A stretch of DNA of 64,000 nucleotides from Zhengitettix transpicula. Lineage: Eukaryota; Arthropoda; Insecta; Orthoptera; Tetrigidae. Where the stretch lies: contig CM073596.1 in assembly GCA_037074705.1 (NCBI GenBank), positions 54,216,001 through 54,280,000 of the forward strand, written 5' to 3'. The position numbers were made by a program, and so were the translations under genes. Shown piece by piece: positions 43,810 to 56,800 of the stretch. Under the pieces are notes generated by a model, which had not been told where the DNA came from, made no database searches, and saw only the letters and a list, made by a program, of their open reading frames with translations. Every line of letters begins with the position of its first letter. Position 1 is the stretch's first letter.

Positions 43810-43997
43810 CGACAGATGAAAAAAGGTACTCATTCCAATTTTTGAATGTGAAATGTTGTACCATTCTTAGCAGAAATACAGCATTTGCCAGTAAATGTGA
43901 CACCATTTTAAATGGAATTTTTTCTATAAATTTTATTAATTAATTTTGACAAAATTAAGTTCTATGCTTTAATTAGTTCAAAATATTAATCTTCAAT

Positions 43998-44340
43998 CAT
44001 GTCCAAATGTTGGGAAAACTTTTATCTGTATTTGGGACCTCTTCAGGTGTACAGTTAAATGACTGCTATTGACACAGCTGTTAATAAGTCATTTTGGCCA
44101 TGATGCATATGAAAACTGCAAATTATAAATTTATGTTAATCTAAATGTTTATATAATAAATTAAGTAAGAATCTATAAATTATATTTATACATTATTGTA
44201 TTAAAAATTATTGTCAAGATTTTGTTTTCTTAAATTTTTTTAGGTAACTGAATTTAATTGAAATTGTACTGAAGAGGTCCAAATTAGGGCTGAAACATGT
44301 TTGTCAAATATAAATTTGACTAATAGGCTAGTGTTTTTTA
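43998..44340. repeat. Inverted repeat with hammerhead-like segments downstream of NUDT2
   Basis: CTGAAGAGGTCC occurs on the plus strand at 44269 and on the minus strand at 44046-44035, as parts of opposed arms. The plus copy continues AAATTA, GGGCT, GAAAC, allowing a 5-bp stem II (GGTCC with GGGCT, including wobble pairs). The minus copy has lost its GAAAC half. Confidence 0.6.
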
Positions 44341-44687
44341 ACAATATTCTAATTAGTTAAAATATTAATTAAATGCTTTTCTTGTTTTTTTTTCAGAAAT
44401 ACAGAAACTTTACAAGAGAAAGAAAAACTATACTGGAGTTCCTGATAATTCTATGGGCAGTATTTTGTGACAAATCTAAATAATCATGGCAAGAAGGGAC
44501 ATTATTGATCAATTCTTGAGGTAGTTATTTATATTTATTATACTTCATATTTGAAGCTTGACCAGAAAAATTGTAAAATGTGAAGAAAAGTGAAATACTG
44601 GTTTCCATTGCTGTTTCTATTATTTTTAGCTCATCTGTACATCTACACAATGAAGAAAAAGAGGGGTAAAAAATGAAAAAAATACAT

Positions 44688-44890
44688 CTGATTGAAAATA
44701 ATGAATAAGAAAGAAAGCCAATTCAGACAAAAAGTGTAATATGAATACCACACAACGTTTCTAAGATCCCTGTCCCTTTCGTCAGGTGCTAAGAAGATCT
44801 TGGAGAAACACAACTGCACTTGTTAGAAATGTTATGTGGTATTTATATTACCCTTTGTGTCTGAATTGTCTATCTTTCTTATTCAAAAAG
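44688..44890. repeat. Shortened copy of the 16.8-kb foldback family
   Basis: GATTGAAAATAATGAATAAG and AACGTTTCTAAGATCC, then CGTCAGGTGCTAAGAAG, then TATGTGGTATTTATATTACC, match the HINT-intron foldback element, with much of the right arm missing. On the minus strand the core CTGACGA (44785-44779) pairs with GAAAC (44761-44757). Confidence 0.8.
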
Positions 44891-45363
44891 AGAGGTAATT
44901 TAGTTATTTCCTAATATGTACAGATTACTTTTTACCTATTTCTCCAAAAATGGAGGAAATATTCATGGTAATTTATTTATCTTAAATTGGATACACTTAA
45001 TAGTTCATAATGTGTTGAATAAATTATTGAAGTTCTGTTGATTGTATCTTTTGAAAGCATCCACTCCCTCAGCCTTTGTTCCTTACACTTAGTATATTAA
45101 CAATACTTTCCTTTGAGAATGGGTTGGTAATGTGTTATTAATTTACCATCTTGTTTCTTAACCATAATATCAAGGAAGTTTATTCTATTAACTTTCTCAA
45201 TATCTGCTGTGAATTTGAGTTTGGCATGAAAGGGGTTGATTGTATTCAGACAAATTTCAAAATCCTCCTGTCCAAAATGTCACTGTGAAAATGTTGTCAC
45301 CATGACATTATCCAGATGACAATGTGTCATAGTGGTTTCCCGCGCTTGTGGAATGTTGGGAAC

Positions 45364-45395
<32 letters not shown>

Positions 45396-45497
45396 TACAT
45401 ATATGGTATTAGTAAAGATATGACAGTCAAAAATAATTGCAATATTGGTATGGAAAGGAAAGAGAGATAGGTTGTGGCTTACCTGAAAGTGAAGTGT

Positions 45498-45578
45498 GGT
45501 GTCGCCATATGAAAATGAAGGTTATTCTTCAAATTTTTGAGGCTCTCGGCCTCCTTCTTCAGGAGGGAGTGTTGCACC
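45498..45578 (-). ncRNA. Hammerhead-ribozyme-like fold, copy A
   Basis: Minus strand: stem I GGTG/CACC, core CTGAAGA at 45562-45556, stem II GAGGC-CGAGA-GCCTC, then AAAA in place of GAAA, stem III TGAAG-AATAAC-CTTCA. One core base (G12 position) is changed, so it is probably inactive as it stands. Confidence 0.5.
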
Positions 45579-46090
45579 ATTTTGTGCATCGGCCGACTGT
45601 GGAGTTTTGACCACCACACAGCTAGTAACCCATAAACAATTAACACCCCACCAGGCCACTAACTTTCTCTCTCAAGGGAAGGTTGTGGCATAGGAAAGGT
45701 TCCGATAGTGATCATTCATACAAAGCACCCTATATATACACATCTGCTTACACATACATATACTTATAAACATGCACACACATGTATGCATACACATACA
45801 TACATGAGCATGCTCATACATACTCACATGGACTTGTGAAAGTGGGGAAGGAAGGGCACTATTTAAAGGATGTTTAATCCAGGGCTTTGCCTGGACTGTA
45901 AGACATGTTGGAAAGAGAGTTCCCACAGATGAAGTTCTGCCTCCGATGAATCGGGGGGAGGGGGTTGGTTGAGCTTTAAGGATGGTGAGTGTGAAGCATT
46001 GGTTGAAATTGTTTATATTATATATATAATTGCAATATTGGAATGGAAAGGAACGAGAGATAGGTTATGGCTTACCTGAAAGTGAAGTGT

Positions 46091-46172
46091 GGTGTAGCCA
46101 TAGGGAATTGAAGGTGGTTCTTCACATTTTCGGGGGTTCTCAGCCTCCTTTTTCAGGAAGGAGTGTTACACC
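46091..46172 (-). ncRNA. Hammerhead-ribozyme-like fold, copy B
   Basis: Minus strand: stem I GGTGTA/TACACC, core CTGAAAA (expected CTGANGA), stem II GGAGGC with a mismatched CCCCC partner, intact GAAA, stem III TGAAG-AACCAC-CTTCA. Copies A and B carry different lesions, so the inferred ancestor has an intact core. Confidence 0.5.
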
Positions 46173-46200
46173 ATTCCGTCCACCAGCTGGACCTGCATCA

Positions 46201-47898
46201 GTATGAATTGGGCTATGCAGTGATGGCTTGTTTTGTATTACGTATTGTTGTGATGATTTAAATTTGGCAGTTTCAATTGTCCGAATTTCCCACAATAATT
46301 GAGCGCAGAAAATAATTTTCGTTATTGTATTCATCTCCTGTAAGTTTCCTTTGCTTGCAGGAATGCTTCCTATTTCAATTGTGTGTCAAATGCCAAATGG
46401 AAATGGAAGATGATCAATAGAAGGACATTGCAAATTTTTCAATTGTATATAGATTAGTACCTGTCTGGAATTACTTGTCTGTAAAATCTTTTCCAAATAG
46501 GACTTTGGTGGGAGGCTAAAGGACCCAGAGACAAATTGGAAGTCACGTGGATGATTGACGGATAAACAAGAGAGTTGTTATGAAGTGGAACCCAAGGGAG
46601 AATAGTCATTTATAGGAGGATACATTGAGAATGTGGTAGCAGAAATGTTTTAAAAAACATAATCAGTGACATAAAAAAGATTTATTCTGTATAATGACTC
46701 TAAAAACTTTTCTGGTAGTTCGTTAACATCAATAGTTTCTAAAATGATTTTTTTGTATAACTTTAGTGTACAAACCAACAATCATGTAATTTTTTTCTGA
46801 AAGAATAAACACAAGACTTCATAAATTTTGTTCAGATCACAACAGCTATGGAAGAGTCACATCATAATAATTACATATTTATATAATATAAATACTAAAA
46901 TACTAAGACTGTATCTATATGACCATTGACATAAATATACAGAATTTTTTTTATTTGGCCCAAATGTTCAAGAGACAGAAACAGAATTCACAGATGTTTT
47001 ACTAAAATATATTTGTATATTTATAAAATAGGCATAATGGCGCTGCGACTTTCTGTCAGTCAAACTACTCGGACAATATCGGTTCATGAAGTAGCGTCCT
47101 TCAGGAAAATTGGTACAAAAATGTTGATAAATGAATAGGTGAAAGGTAAAAGTTATTTTTTTTACCAAACATAAATAAGAAATGTATATGTATAGATGGG
47201 CTAAGTAAAAATTGATGACATTTTGTTACCAAAATTCCTGAATCCTTTCTGAGCCTTCATGGCTTCATATAAAGGATACAAAATATGATGTGCCAAACTT
47301 CAATACTCTTTCCCCTACAACCCCTTTTTAATTCATTATTAAAATAAGTGTAATAATATGTATTTTTTTTTGTTTGAGGGAGTAAATTTGTGTAGCAAAT
47401 ATTTGAACAGCAAGTGAAAAGGCCACATAATTAATAGCTGTATAAAAATTGTTATAAAAACTCAGTCTCCTTAAAATTTCAGTAAAAATTGCGAGTCAAG
47501 TATTGCACATTCCTCAATATAAAAGTGAAAAGGTTTGCGTATACAAGATATTACAAAAATTTGCACAGCAGCTCCTGTCTTAAATCTGCACGGCACCATC
47601 CGTGCAACACAGAAGACCAGAGGCTACGCAGGCAGGGCTGAAGCGAAGAGGAAAGGCACACTCGCTATCTTCTTTATCCCTCTCCATTTTTTCAGTCATT
47701 TTGGCACCCTAGTATACATTTGAAACAACAACTTTGACGTCTTTGTCAGCCACCACTCGTCAGTCTTGCTCACTTTGACGTCTGTCGTGCACTAAACATA
47801 ACTATTCTTCCCCCTCCCCCACATACTTATTTCACCACTTTACAGGGGAAGTAAATTTTTTTGAGCACATTTGCCGTGGGTCCATTTCAAATTTGTCT
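46201..47898. other. Downstream region of tenectin, probable 3' UTR
   Basis: No coding exon is recognised. AATAAA on the minus strand at 46950-46955 is a candidate tenectin poly(A) signal, about 0.95 kb after the stop. Short open frames here lack similarity to anything known. Confidence 0.4.
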
Positions 47899-50800
47899 TC
47901 ACCTCCTCCTCGAGGCTGCTGCCATGATCATCTTCCGTAGCATAGGTTCAGGACTGCACTCCTTAGGGTTGCACTCCATTTGCCCATTGCCACCACACCT
48001 GGAAAGCAATTTTTGTGTAATGGTTTGAGAACATTACAAATTTACAAATATTATGAAAAACAAAATGTGATTATACAAACATCAGTTCAGAAAACTTTAA
48101 TATCATTGTGACTAAATGAGTGGAAATATAGTAACTTAAACATGTTTTGGTATCTAAAATAAGTTAAAGTTATCATATCCTGTAGAATGATTAAGCTAAC
48201 AGACTTGGTGATTCCTAAGTACTGTTTGTTACAATTTGGTGTTGAGCAAAACCAAAGTAGGCAATGCTTTGGAATCAATGTATTCATGATAGAACTTGGA
48301 TGCCTACCAGGCTCATTTAATTTCATCTATTAAATTATACATTTTGAAAAATTAAGTATTTTCTTACCTGCACTGCAGACAGGGTCCTGAGGCAGAATGA
48401 ACAATTTCTCCTACTCTGTATGCTTGCCCCTGTACTTGACATCCAGTTCTCTGCACAGATCCCTGGTACACATGTGGCAAGAAGTGTGGTGGTAATGCTG
48501 TTGTGGTAGTTGTTGTTGTGGTTGTGGTGTTCAAGACCATTGCCATAGAGACTGGACATTCATATCTAGGACAGCAGAATCCCTGAATAGGTTCTTCATG
48601 ACACCCATGAATGGGAGGTGGACAACTCTGCTGTAGGCATATTATGTCACTGCGGAAGCAGAAACAGAAGTCACACGGGTCATCCCGTGGTATCTGTTGG
48701 GCCGAAACATACATCTTCCCACCATACCGACATGTCCCAGAACCGAAAGCTGCTTGATCTTCATCTCCAAAATCTGTTTCGCCAGATGTGGGTGCCTGGT
48801 AATCACCATCCCCTGTTGGAAATTGCTCAAACTGTTCTTCAGAGTTCTGACCTGGCCTGTGGTGATCTTCTGTAACTGGTGGTCTCGTAGTGAAGTGGTG
48901 AGTGGGCTTCTTGGTTCCCTCTGTCACATGTTCTATTCCCTCCCCTGGTATGGAAGCATGGCCTTCAGTAAAGTGTTCGTGACTGGGTGAAGTGGTGGTA
49001 TGTGCTGATTGTGATCCTGATTCTATGGAGGCTTCTTGAGATGAAATGTTAACCTTATGCTGGCTGTCAGATGGAAATTCAGTGCTAGAGCTTAGTACAG
49101 GTGAATCATCATGTCCCATGCTGGTAGATAGTTTTTCATCTGTTGGTGCAGGAGTGTTGAATGTAGATTCCTTGTCTTCATTAGTTTCTTGTACTGTATG
49201 TGATGCTTCTGTGGAGTGAGCAGGATGTGTAGGAGAATCGCTGCCTGTTGAGTGAGTTTGGTTAATTTCTTCAATGACTAAGCTGCCTGGTGTCAAAGTT
49301 GCCTTTGATGATGTGTTTATTGTTTCTGTTACTTGCTCATTGTCATGTTCACTAGCATGATCTGTTGAAATAATACTTTCTGGAGTTGCAGAAGTGTGTT
49401 CCAAATTTGTAGTAGGTTTATGAGATTCCTGCTCTGACAAACTAGGCTCTTTTTCAGTATGCAATTCAGAAACAGCTTCATGTTGACCTGGTAAGGTTGA
49501 GATTTCAATGGGTTCCTCACTGGTTTCCATAGGATGGCTAGAAACAGGCTTTTCATCAACTGGTTTCTCAGTTGTTTCCGAATAATTTGGAGGCACTTCA
49601 GGTTGTGCAGTAGATTGAATTTCAGATGGTTTACCTGTATCTTCATCTATTGGTTCTTGTGGTAACTTTTCCCCTGAATCTGGGGGAATATTGGCTTCTG
49701 GGATTTCTTGTTGGTCTGAGATATTTGATTCAGTAGTCAGATCTGATGATTCTGTCAAACTAACTGGCTCTTCTGAAGATGCTTCTGAAGTATTTTCTGA
49801 TGTTGGCTTGTGAGAAACTGTTTCTTCACCTTCATGATGGACTGTTGGCTGATTATTGTCAATCTCTACAGCTACAGGTTCCTGGGAAGGTACAGTCACT
49901 TCTTGTGGAGAAGAAGTGGGAAGTTCAGTTGCGGTTATATCAGAATGTAATGGTTTATCAGTGTGAATAGTTTCAAATTGGCTTGGAATTTCAGGTACTG
50001 GTGATAGGTCTATCTGTTGTGATTCAGTTTGTGTGTCTATTTGGTTCTCAGTTTCAACTGGTGAAATGGTTTGATCTTTATGTGCCTCAGTCACCTCTCC
50101 TTCTGGTCTGATTTCTTCTTGTATTACATCAACTGAGTCCTTTTCTGTAGTTTCATTTGGTTTTTCAGGGAATGTTTCTTCTGCAACCTGAGTTGTCACT
50201 TCCTCATGAATAATGACAGGTTCAACTGGAGGAGGAGCTGAAGAGTGTTCTTCATTATTAGTGATACCTGGATGTACAGTTACCAAATCATCTACATGTT
50301 GTGGGCTGTCCGTTACATCACTGCTGGACCCCGGTGAAGTGGTTGTTTCTGCAACATGAGAATATTGTGGCTTTGAAGTAATTTCATCATCTTGACCTAG
50401 CATTGATTCGATTTCAGGAACAGACTGTTCCTTTTCTGGCATTACTGTAACAATTGAAATCTCTTCATGTTCTGTTGATTCCACAGTTTCTTTACTAGTA
50501 ACATCCACTGTAGGTACTGTAGCATGCTGAACAATTTCATCTGAAACTGTATCTTTTTCTATTTCATTAGCCTCAGATTCTTCAGGTAAACTTTCTGTTG
50601 TTGCTCCCTGCTGCTCTTTTTCAATTTCTGTTTGACTTTCTGGCTCTTGTGGCTGGACATTTTCTACCTGTTCAGTGGATGTTACTTGTGCTGATTGGGT
50701 ATCACCTTCCATTTCACTGACATGGACTTCTGGTGGTTTAGTACTTCCTTCTGTTTCACTAGATACTACATTTGGTTGTTGATTATCTTCACCTTCACTG

Positions 50801-53800
50801 GACACTACCTGTGGTGTTTTATCTACTTCAGTAACTAGTTCCTCTGAGCTTGGTCCATTGGTTGAGTGCTCAACTTCAGCTTCTACTGGTGCAATGACTA
50901 TATCCGTGGTGTCTTCTGGATGTACAGATAAAACGTCTTGTTCTTGAGATGGTGACACAGGTAACATTTCATCAGATTCTAGTATGTTATCACTTGTTTG
51001 CTCCTCATGTTCAGTAGGGTGTTGATCTTGACCACCTTCAGTCTCATGGGGATATTCAGTCAGTATATTTTGATTTTCTCCTGCTTCTGTTGAAGAAACT
51101 GTCACAACTGGTTCCTTTTCATTGGAAACTACAATTGATGGTTCACTGGGTATTTCAGGTGGCATTTCAGTTTTGTCTCCATGTTCAACATCATTCTCAG
51201 GCACAGAACTGGCAACTGTAGTTGTAACTATTTGCACTGTTTCAGATTCTGTGGAAGTAACCGGGGATGCATTAGATTCTACAGATGCAGATGAGTACTC
51301 CTCTTGTTCTGTTGAAGACGCAGGTGTCTCATCTACTGAACCAACTGTATGTTCTTCTGTCTCATGTGGCTTTGATGTTTGGTGAATTTCATCTTCAATC
51401 AATGGACCTGTTGTTTGCTGTTCTTCATTCTCTTCTGGAGTGATTACAGCCTGTTGGTCATCAGTCTCACCTTGAGAAATGGCAGCCGGATGCTCAGTAA
51501 CATCTTCAAATGGACCGACAGTTTGTTGCTCTGGAATTTCTTCAGGTCCCTCTGTCTGCTTGTCTCCTTCCTCAGAAGGTGGAGCAGCAGTCTGTTGTGT
51601 ATCAGATTCTGAAGGATTCGTCTCTTGTCCTCCATGCTGCATTTCATTGCCTGTTTCAGTTTCTTCTTCTGCAGTAGCTGTAGGGTTTGGCTCTTGGATT
51701 GATACCTGACCATCAATTCCTTGGGGTGTGATAGGCACTTCGTGTGGTTTACTTCCTGGTTCATTTGAGACAGATATTACATCATGTGATTCTGTAACCT
51801 GAGAGATGTTTTCATTATTCTCATTGATGGAAGAAGTAGTGGTTTGGTCAACTGAATGAATAGATTCATCTGGCTTATCTACTTCAGGAATTGTAGGCAG
51901 TTCTACTGAATGTTCTGTTTGCTCTTCATGTGTTTCAATTGTGGCCTCACTACTGTGACTTTGCTGTTGCTCAGTTGATGTTTCATGTTCAACTGCTTCT
52001 TGGTTGTTTTCTGTTAGCTGTTCATAGCTTTCCACTGTGGAACCAGTTGGTTTCAAGTCTGATTCTGCTGTAATGGTCAGCTTATCATCCAAAATTTCTG
52101 AATTTGGTGTTGAATGCTCAGATGTCTCCACATTTTCTTGGCCCTGAGTACCTTCTAATGGCTGTGTGGGTGTAGTTTGTACTATTTCTTCATTTCCATG
52201 GGATGCATGTTCAGCTGGTAAGCTGGGCTCACTTGGAAGTGCCATATCCTCAGGTGTGTGTGAGCCTTGTTCCAATAACAAGCCAGGGGTTGATGTTATC
52301 TGTTGATCAAACTCCTCTGGCTGCTTAGGAGTGTTGTGGATGTCCTCGGGAATGGCTATAGTTACATCCTCCTGTTGGCCAGAGCCTTCAACCTCGTGCT
52401 CTACTGCTTCTGCAGGCGGTTGTTCCATGCCCTCAGATTCAGTTACATTTGGTGGTAATGGTCTGTCAGTCTGTTGTTCCACTTCTATTGGTTCCACTTC
52501 TATTGGTTCCACTGTTGGAATTACTGTTTCCCCTGGTGAAATCACTCCACTATTTTCAGGAAGTTGTTCACTCATTTGGTCGGGTTCTTTTTCACTTGAT
52601 TCAACAGGCTTTTCTTCATTTGATGTAACTGGAGTATCAATTTTATCATCAATTGGAGCTTGAACATTTGTTTGCTCAGTTTCCTTGTCAGGTAGGACTT
52701 CTGACTCATCTTCAGTTGGTGAAATGGGGACTTCAGGATTTTCTTCCGCTTGGTTTTGATCAGTTTCATTTTCATCTGAACCACTGGGCTGTATAGGAGA
52801 TTCAGGTTGTTCGTCAGTATGCACAGGGTGAGGCTTAGCAGTCGTAGTAACTTCAACATATTCTGGTTTCAGTGTTCCCTGTTCTGTAGGTGTGTCATCT
52901 GATGGATGCTTTGTTTCACCTGTTGGTGGCTCTGTACCAGCCATGTGGCTGTCTGACTCAAGTGTTACTTTATTGTCGCCATCTGAAAAAGTAGAGTGTT
53001 ATGTAGTAAATTTCCTCAAACTCGTACTTAATGAATACCTGGCATATATGGTAGCTTTGAGCTTACCGCATGTGTATGTAGGACAGCAGGATCCTTCTCC
53101 ATGTTGAATTGGCATACAATTGGTGAAGTGTGGAGGGGGTGGTGGACAGCTAATGCTCTCACAGTGGACTATACTGCTGACACACCTGCAGCTCAAGTGA
53201 CATTGGCCTGCTGGCGGTACATCGGAGTTATTGAAATAGGTTACTCCATCTACCAGACAACTACCTGCAAGGTAAACATGCAATAGTAAAAATTAATTTT
53301 CTTGTCTTCATGAAATTATATTCAATTAGTTTGAAGATAATCCTTGAACTAATGTGTCATAAATAATTAGTTTTAAATTTATTGTGTGTAGTGAATATTA
53401 AATTTACTGATAGGTAGTCTAGGATTAAACAATTATTACATAAAGATATACATTTGAGATATAAATCAATTTTCATTTAATTACAGAATTTTATATTCAT
53501 TTGTAAAAAAAACCAGAAATATCAGAAGGGAAAAATACTTGTGATTTAAAACTGTATATTATAAAATAATTTTTTAAATTAAACTTAAATGTTGATTTTG
53601 AATATTAATAATAAGATAAAATAGCCAAATGCAAACAAAAGAAGTGATGATATAAATATGACAAAATGTTTCTGGAAACGTTCCTTTCTTCATATGCTAA
53701 GAAAACTAAAAAAACAAGAGCTCAGTTCAGTAGTTTCACTTTAGGCTCTTGTGTTTTTAGTTTTCTTAGCATCTGAAGAAAGGAAAAAAGTTTCCAGAAA

Positions 53801-56800
53801 CATAGTGTGGTATTTATATGATCAATTCCTTTGTCTGTATTTGGCTATTTTATGTTATTATTAAAATTTTACAAGACATTTTTGTGAGAGATTATGAAGC
53901 ACTGATTAACTGACTCTTTAAAAACCTATAGGGTAGGAAAAAAATTGAATATTATGTACACATTTTTTTATGAAATATTAATTTTTGAATATCATAGAAT
54001 GAAATCAATGTATAGAAATATGTTTCAAGAAAGCAACTAACCTTCTCCAGGGATTAATCCATGTTCAGTTGTAGTAAGCTCTATTCCTGCTGGTCCATTT
54101 TCAGTCACATCTGTAGATAGTTCTGGAACAAAGCCACCAGTTGATTCATGTTCTCCACTCAACAGATTATCACTGTCAGGCTTCTTATCAGGTATGGGTC
54201 CTGGTGCTTCTGTCTGAATTTCAGACACAGAGGGAGATGAAGAGACCACTGTTTCAGAAGTTACAGCCTCAGGTTCTTGTGCAGGTACTTGGGGAGTTGG
54301 TTTGTGGCTCATTTCTTCTGAAGATGTCGCAGTTATTTCAGTTGGCTTCCCATTAATTTCACTGGAAACGTGATGTATTTGCCCTTCTGTGTTTGTATGT
54401 GTTTCACTATGGTCTGTGTGGTCCAAATGATCTGTGTCTTCAGTTAGACCTTCAGGGGTTACAGAAACACTGCCAGCAGTGGTGGTAACTTCGTTGTGAC
54501 TTTCATCGGTGACAGAATTTATTTCTTCAATGCCATGTTCAGGTTTTGTATTTGGTTCTTCCTCAGTTACTTGGTTGTCTGGCACAGGACCAGAAGCTAC
54601 TAAGTTTTCTTTGATGGTGGTTATTAGCCCTCCTTCAAGGATTTGTTCAGTGGCTGTCTCCATGTCAGCAGTTGTAGTAACAATGTTTTCAGGTTTGTGC
54701 ATTTCTTCTCCACCAACGTCTTCAATGGCTTCTACAGGATGTGAAACTGTTGTTGGAAGTTCATGTTCAATTTCATGTCCTGGAGATTGTTCAGTAGTGA
54801 TGGGATTGTCAGATTCAGTTACTGATGATGGTTCACTTTCTACTGGGTGATGCAATAATTGATCTGCTGTTGTTGATAGTACCTCTTCTATGGGCTGTTG
54901 AGATTTTTCTGTAGTGTCAGGGTTATCTGTTGGCACATGTTCGCCAGTTTCATGTTCCATGGTCTCACTTGGTTTCTCACTTTCAGCAATTGGCACTTGT
55001 GTACTAGTCTCACCGACAGTGTCTAATGTGATTTCATGCTGTGGCTTGATTGTTGTTTGACTTTCAACTGTTCCATTTAATTTTTCATCATGTACAGGTA
55101 CCACCGTTTGATCTTCACTCAGATTTGCTGTGGTTGTTTTCTCAACTTCATTAATTTCTTCTTCATGCTCATCCAGAACAGTTGTGGCATCAATTATTCC
55201 TGAAGGAGTTACTTCGGCAGCCTGATTTGTAGTTTCTTCCTGTATGTCTGCATTTGTGACAGTTTCCTCTGATAATGGCAGTGATTCATTGGGGTTCTTT
55301 TCAACATCTGTATCAGTTGAATGTTCATCTTCTACAGGTTTAACACTTGATTGTGTTGATACATCCATTTCATTTATAATGGTGGTTCCTTGAGCAACTT
55401 CACTCAATGTTTCATCATCTACATTTGATGGAATGGACGAGCTTGTGTCTGATGAAGGAAAGTGACTGGGTCCTGTCACAGTTTCAGACAGTTCACCTTC
55501 TGCAACAACTGGCAATACAGTCATTTCTGATACCTTTTCTTTCTGTGAAGTTGTCATTTCTGCTCCTGATTCTGTAACTGACTCAACACTTTCACTTTCA
55601 GGAAAGTGAACAGAGTCTGCAGGTTTTTCTGGAACTACAACTGTACTTTCTGATCCAGTGGCTAAACCTTCAGCAGGAGATGTAGTCTGGTGTGCAACAT
55701 GAACTGGTTCTGTAGTTTGTTCTGAAACATCTGCAGTACTGTCTCCAAATTTCTCAGGCTCTTCTGAAGAAATTTCTTGTATACCTTCTGTATGATGTTC
55801 AGATAATTCTGTCTCATGAGAGACGTCTGATACAGAAACTGTATCACGAGTAGTTTCAGTCGAATGCTCACTTTCTGCGTCACCTTCCTGAGATGTTACA
55901 CTCCATCCTGGAGTTGTTTCACTTATTTCAGAACTTTGGCTGCTTCCTTCAGGTGCAGACTCTGTGACATGAACACTTTCAATGCTCTCAGTTGGTTGAA
56001 TGTCTTCACTTGTAGTTCTATGTTCTTTGGTTGTTGCTGTAATGCCGTGTGTGGACTGGATGTCAATTCCTTGCGTGACTTGTTGGGGACCGACTTCATG
56101 TTCAATTTCACCCTCGGCTATGACAGGCTCTTCAACGTGTGTCTCATGGTCTGAGTGATCCACTTCATTGAGGTGTTCCTGAGATTCTATGTCTTGGTCA
56201 CTGTTTCCTTGTTGATCTGTGTGTTCTTGGCCCTGCTCCACAACAGTGGCTTCAGTAATGGCCACATCCTCCACTTCTTTATGTGGTCCTGAAGTGCTGA
56301 CATCTTTAATTGGCAGGTGAGGTGTCGTTTCCTTTTCTTGAGACATTATCTCGAATGGTATAGTCGTATTGTCTGCAATAGAATTCAACACTAAATAAAT
56401 TGATCAAATAAATTTTTATAGTAGTTGTGAAATAAGAAATATACTATTAAATGCATCAAATTTAAAATTAAGTTAGTTTACAGGTCAGCTCTACATTAAT
56501 TTGCATAAGAAATATTTTTTATGGGTAAATTTAAAACTATTGTAACACAAATTTCTACTCCAATTTCAAACTCTAAATATGTACTGATTTTCAGTAGATA
56601 CTTCTACATACTCCAGTAAATCTGAGTTAGTACTTCAACTTACCTACATTTAAATATTTAACTATATTTACAATTATTTAATATATAATTACTGCTTGTT
56701 TCCCAACACCACAAACAACTTGTTATCTCGAGTGTAAGTGTGTTATTATAGAGCTAACAGGAGAAAAGGTGAAGCCTATCACCCTATGATAATCGAATGA

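Larger units (their letters stand above)
45425..46200 (-). repeat. Pair of direct repeats (about 170 bp) bounding a 420-bp spacer
   Basis: Unit 1 (about 45432-45600) and unit 2 (about 46027-46200) start ATAATTGCAATATTGG and share GGAAAGGAA, GGCTTACCTGAAAGTGAAG, GTGTGGTGT and the CACCATT region. The spacer holds CA/TA-rich simple sequence and a GGGAAGG block. The layout of two ribozyme-bearing direct repeats resembles a retrozyme or the pseudo-LTRs of a Penelope-like element. No ORF is present. A third, deleted copy lies at 11010. Confidence 0.75.

Noticed and set aside
52331..52663. 110-codon plus-strand frame and several others between 48.6 and 56.2 kb
   Set aside because: They are antisense or shifted shadows of the low-complexity tenectin mucin exons, which lack stops on several frames because of biased composition.
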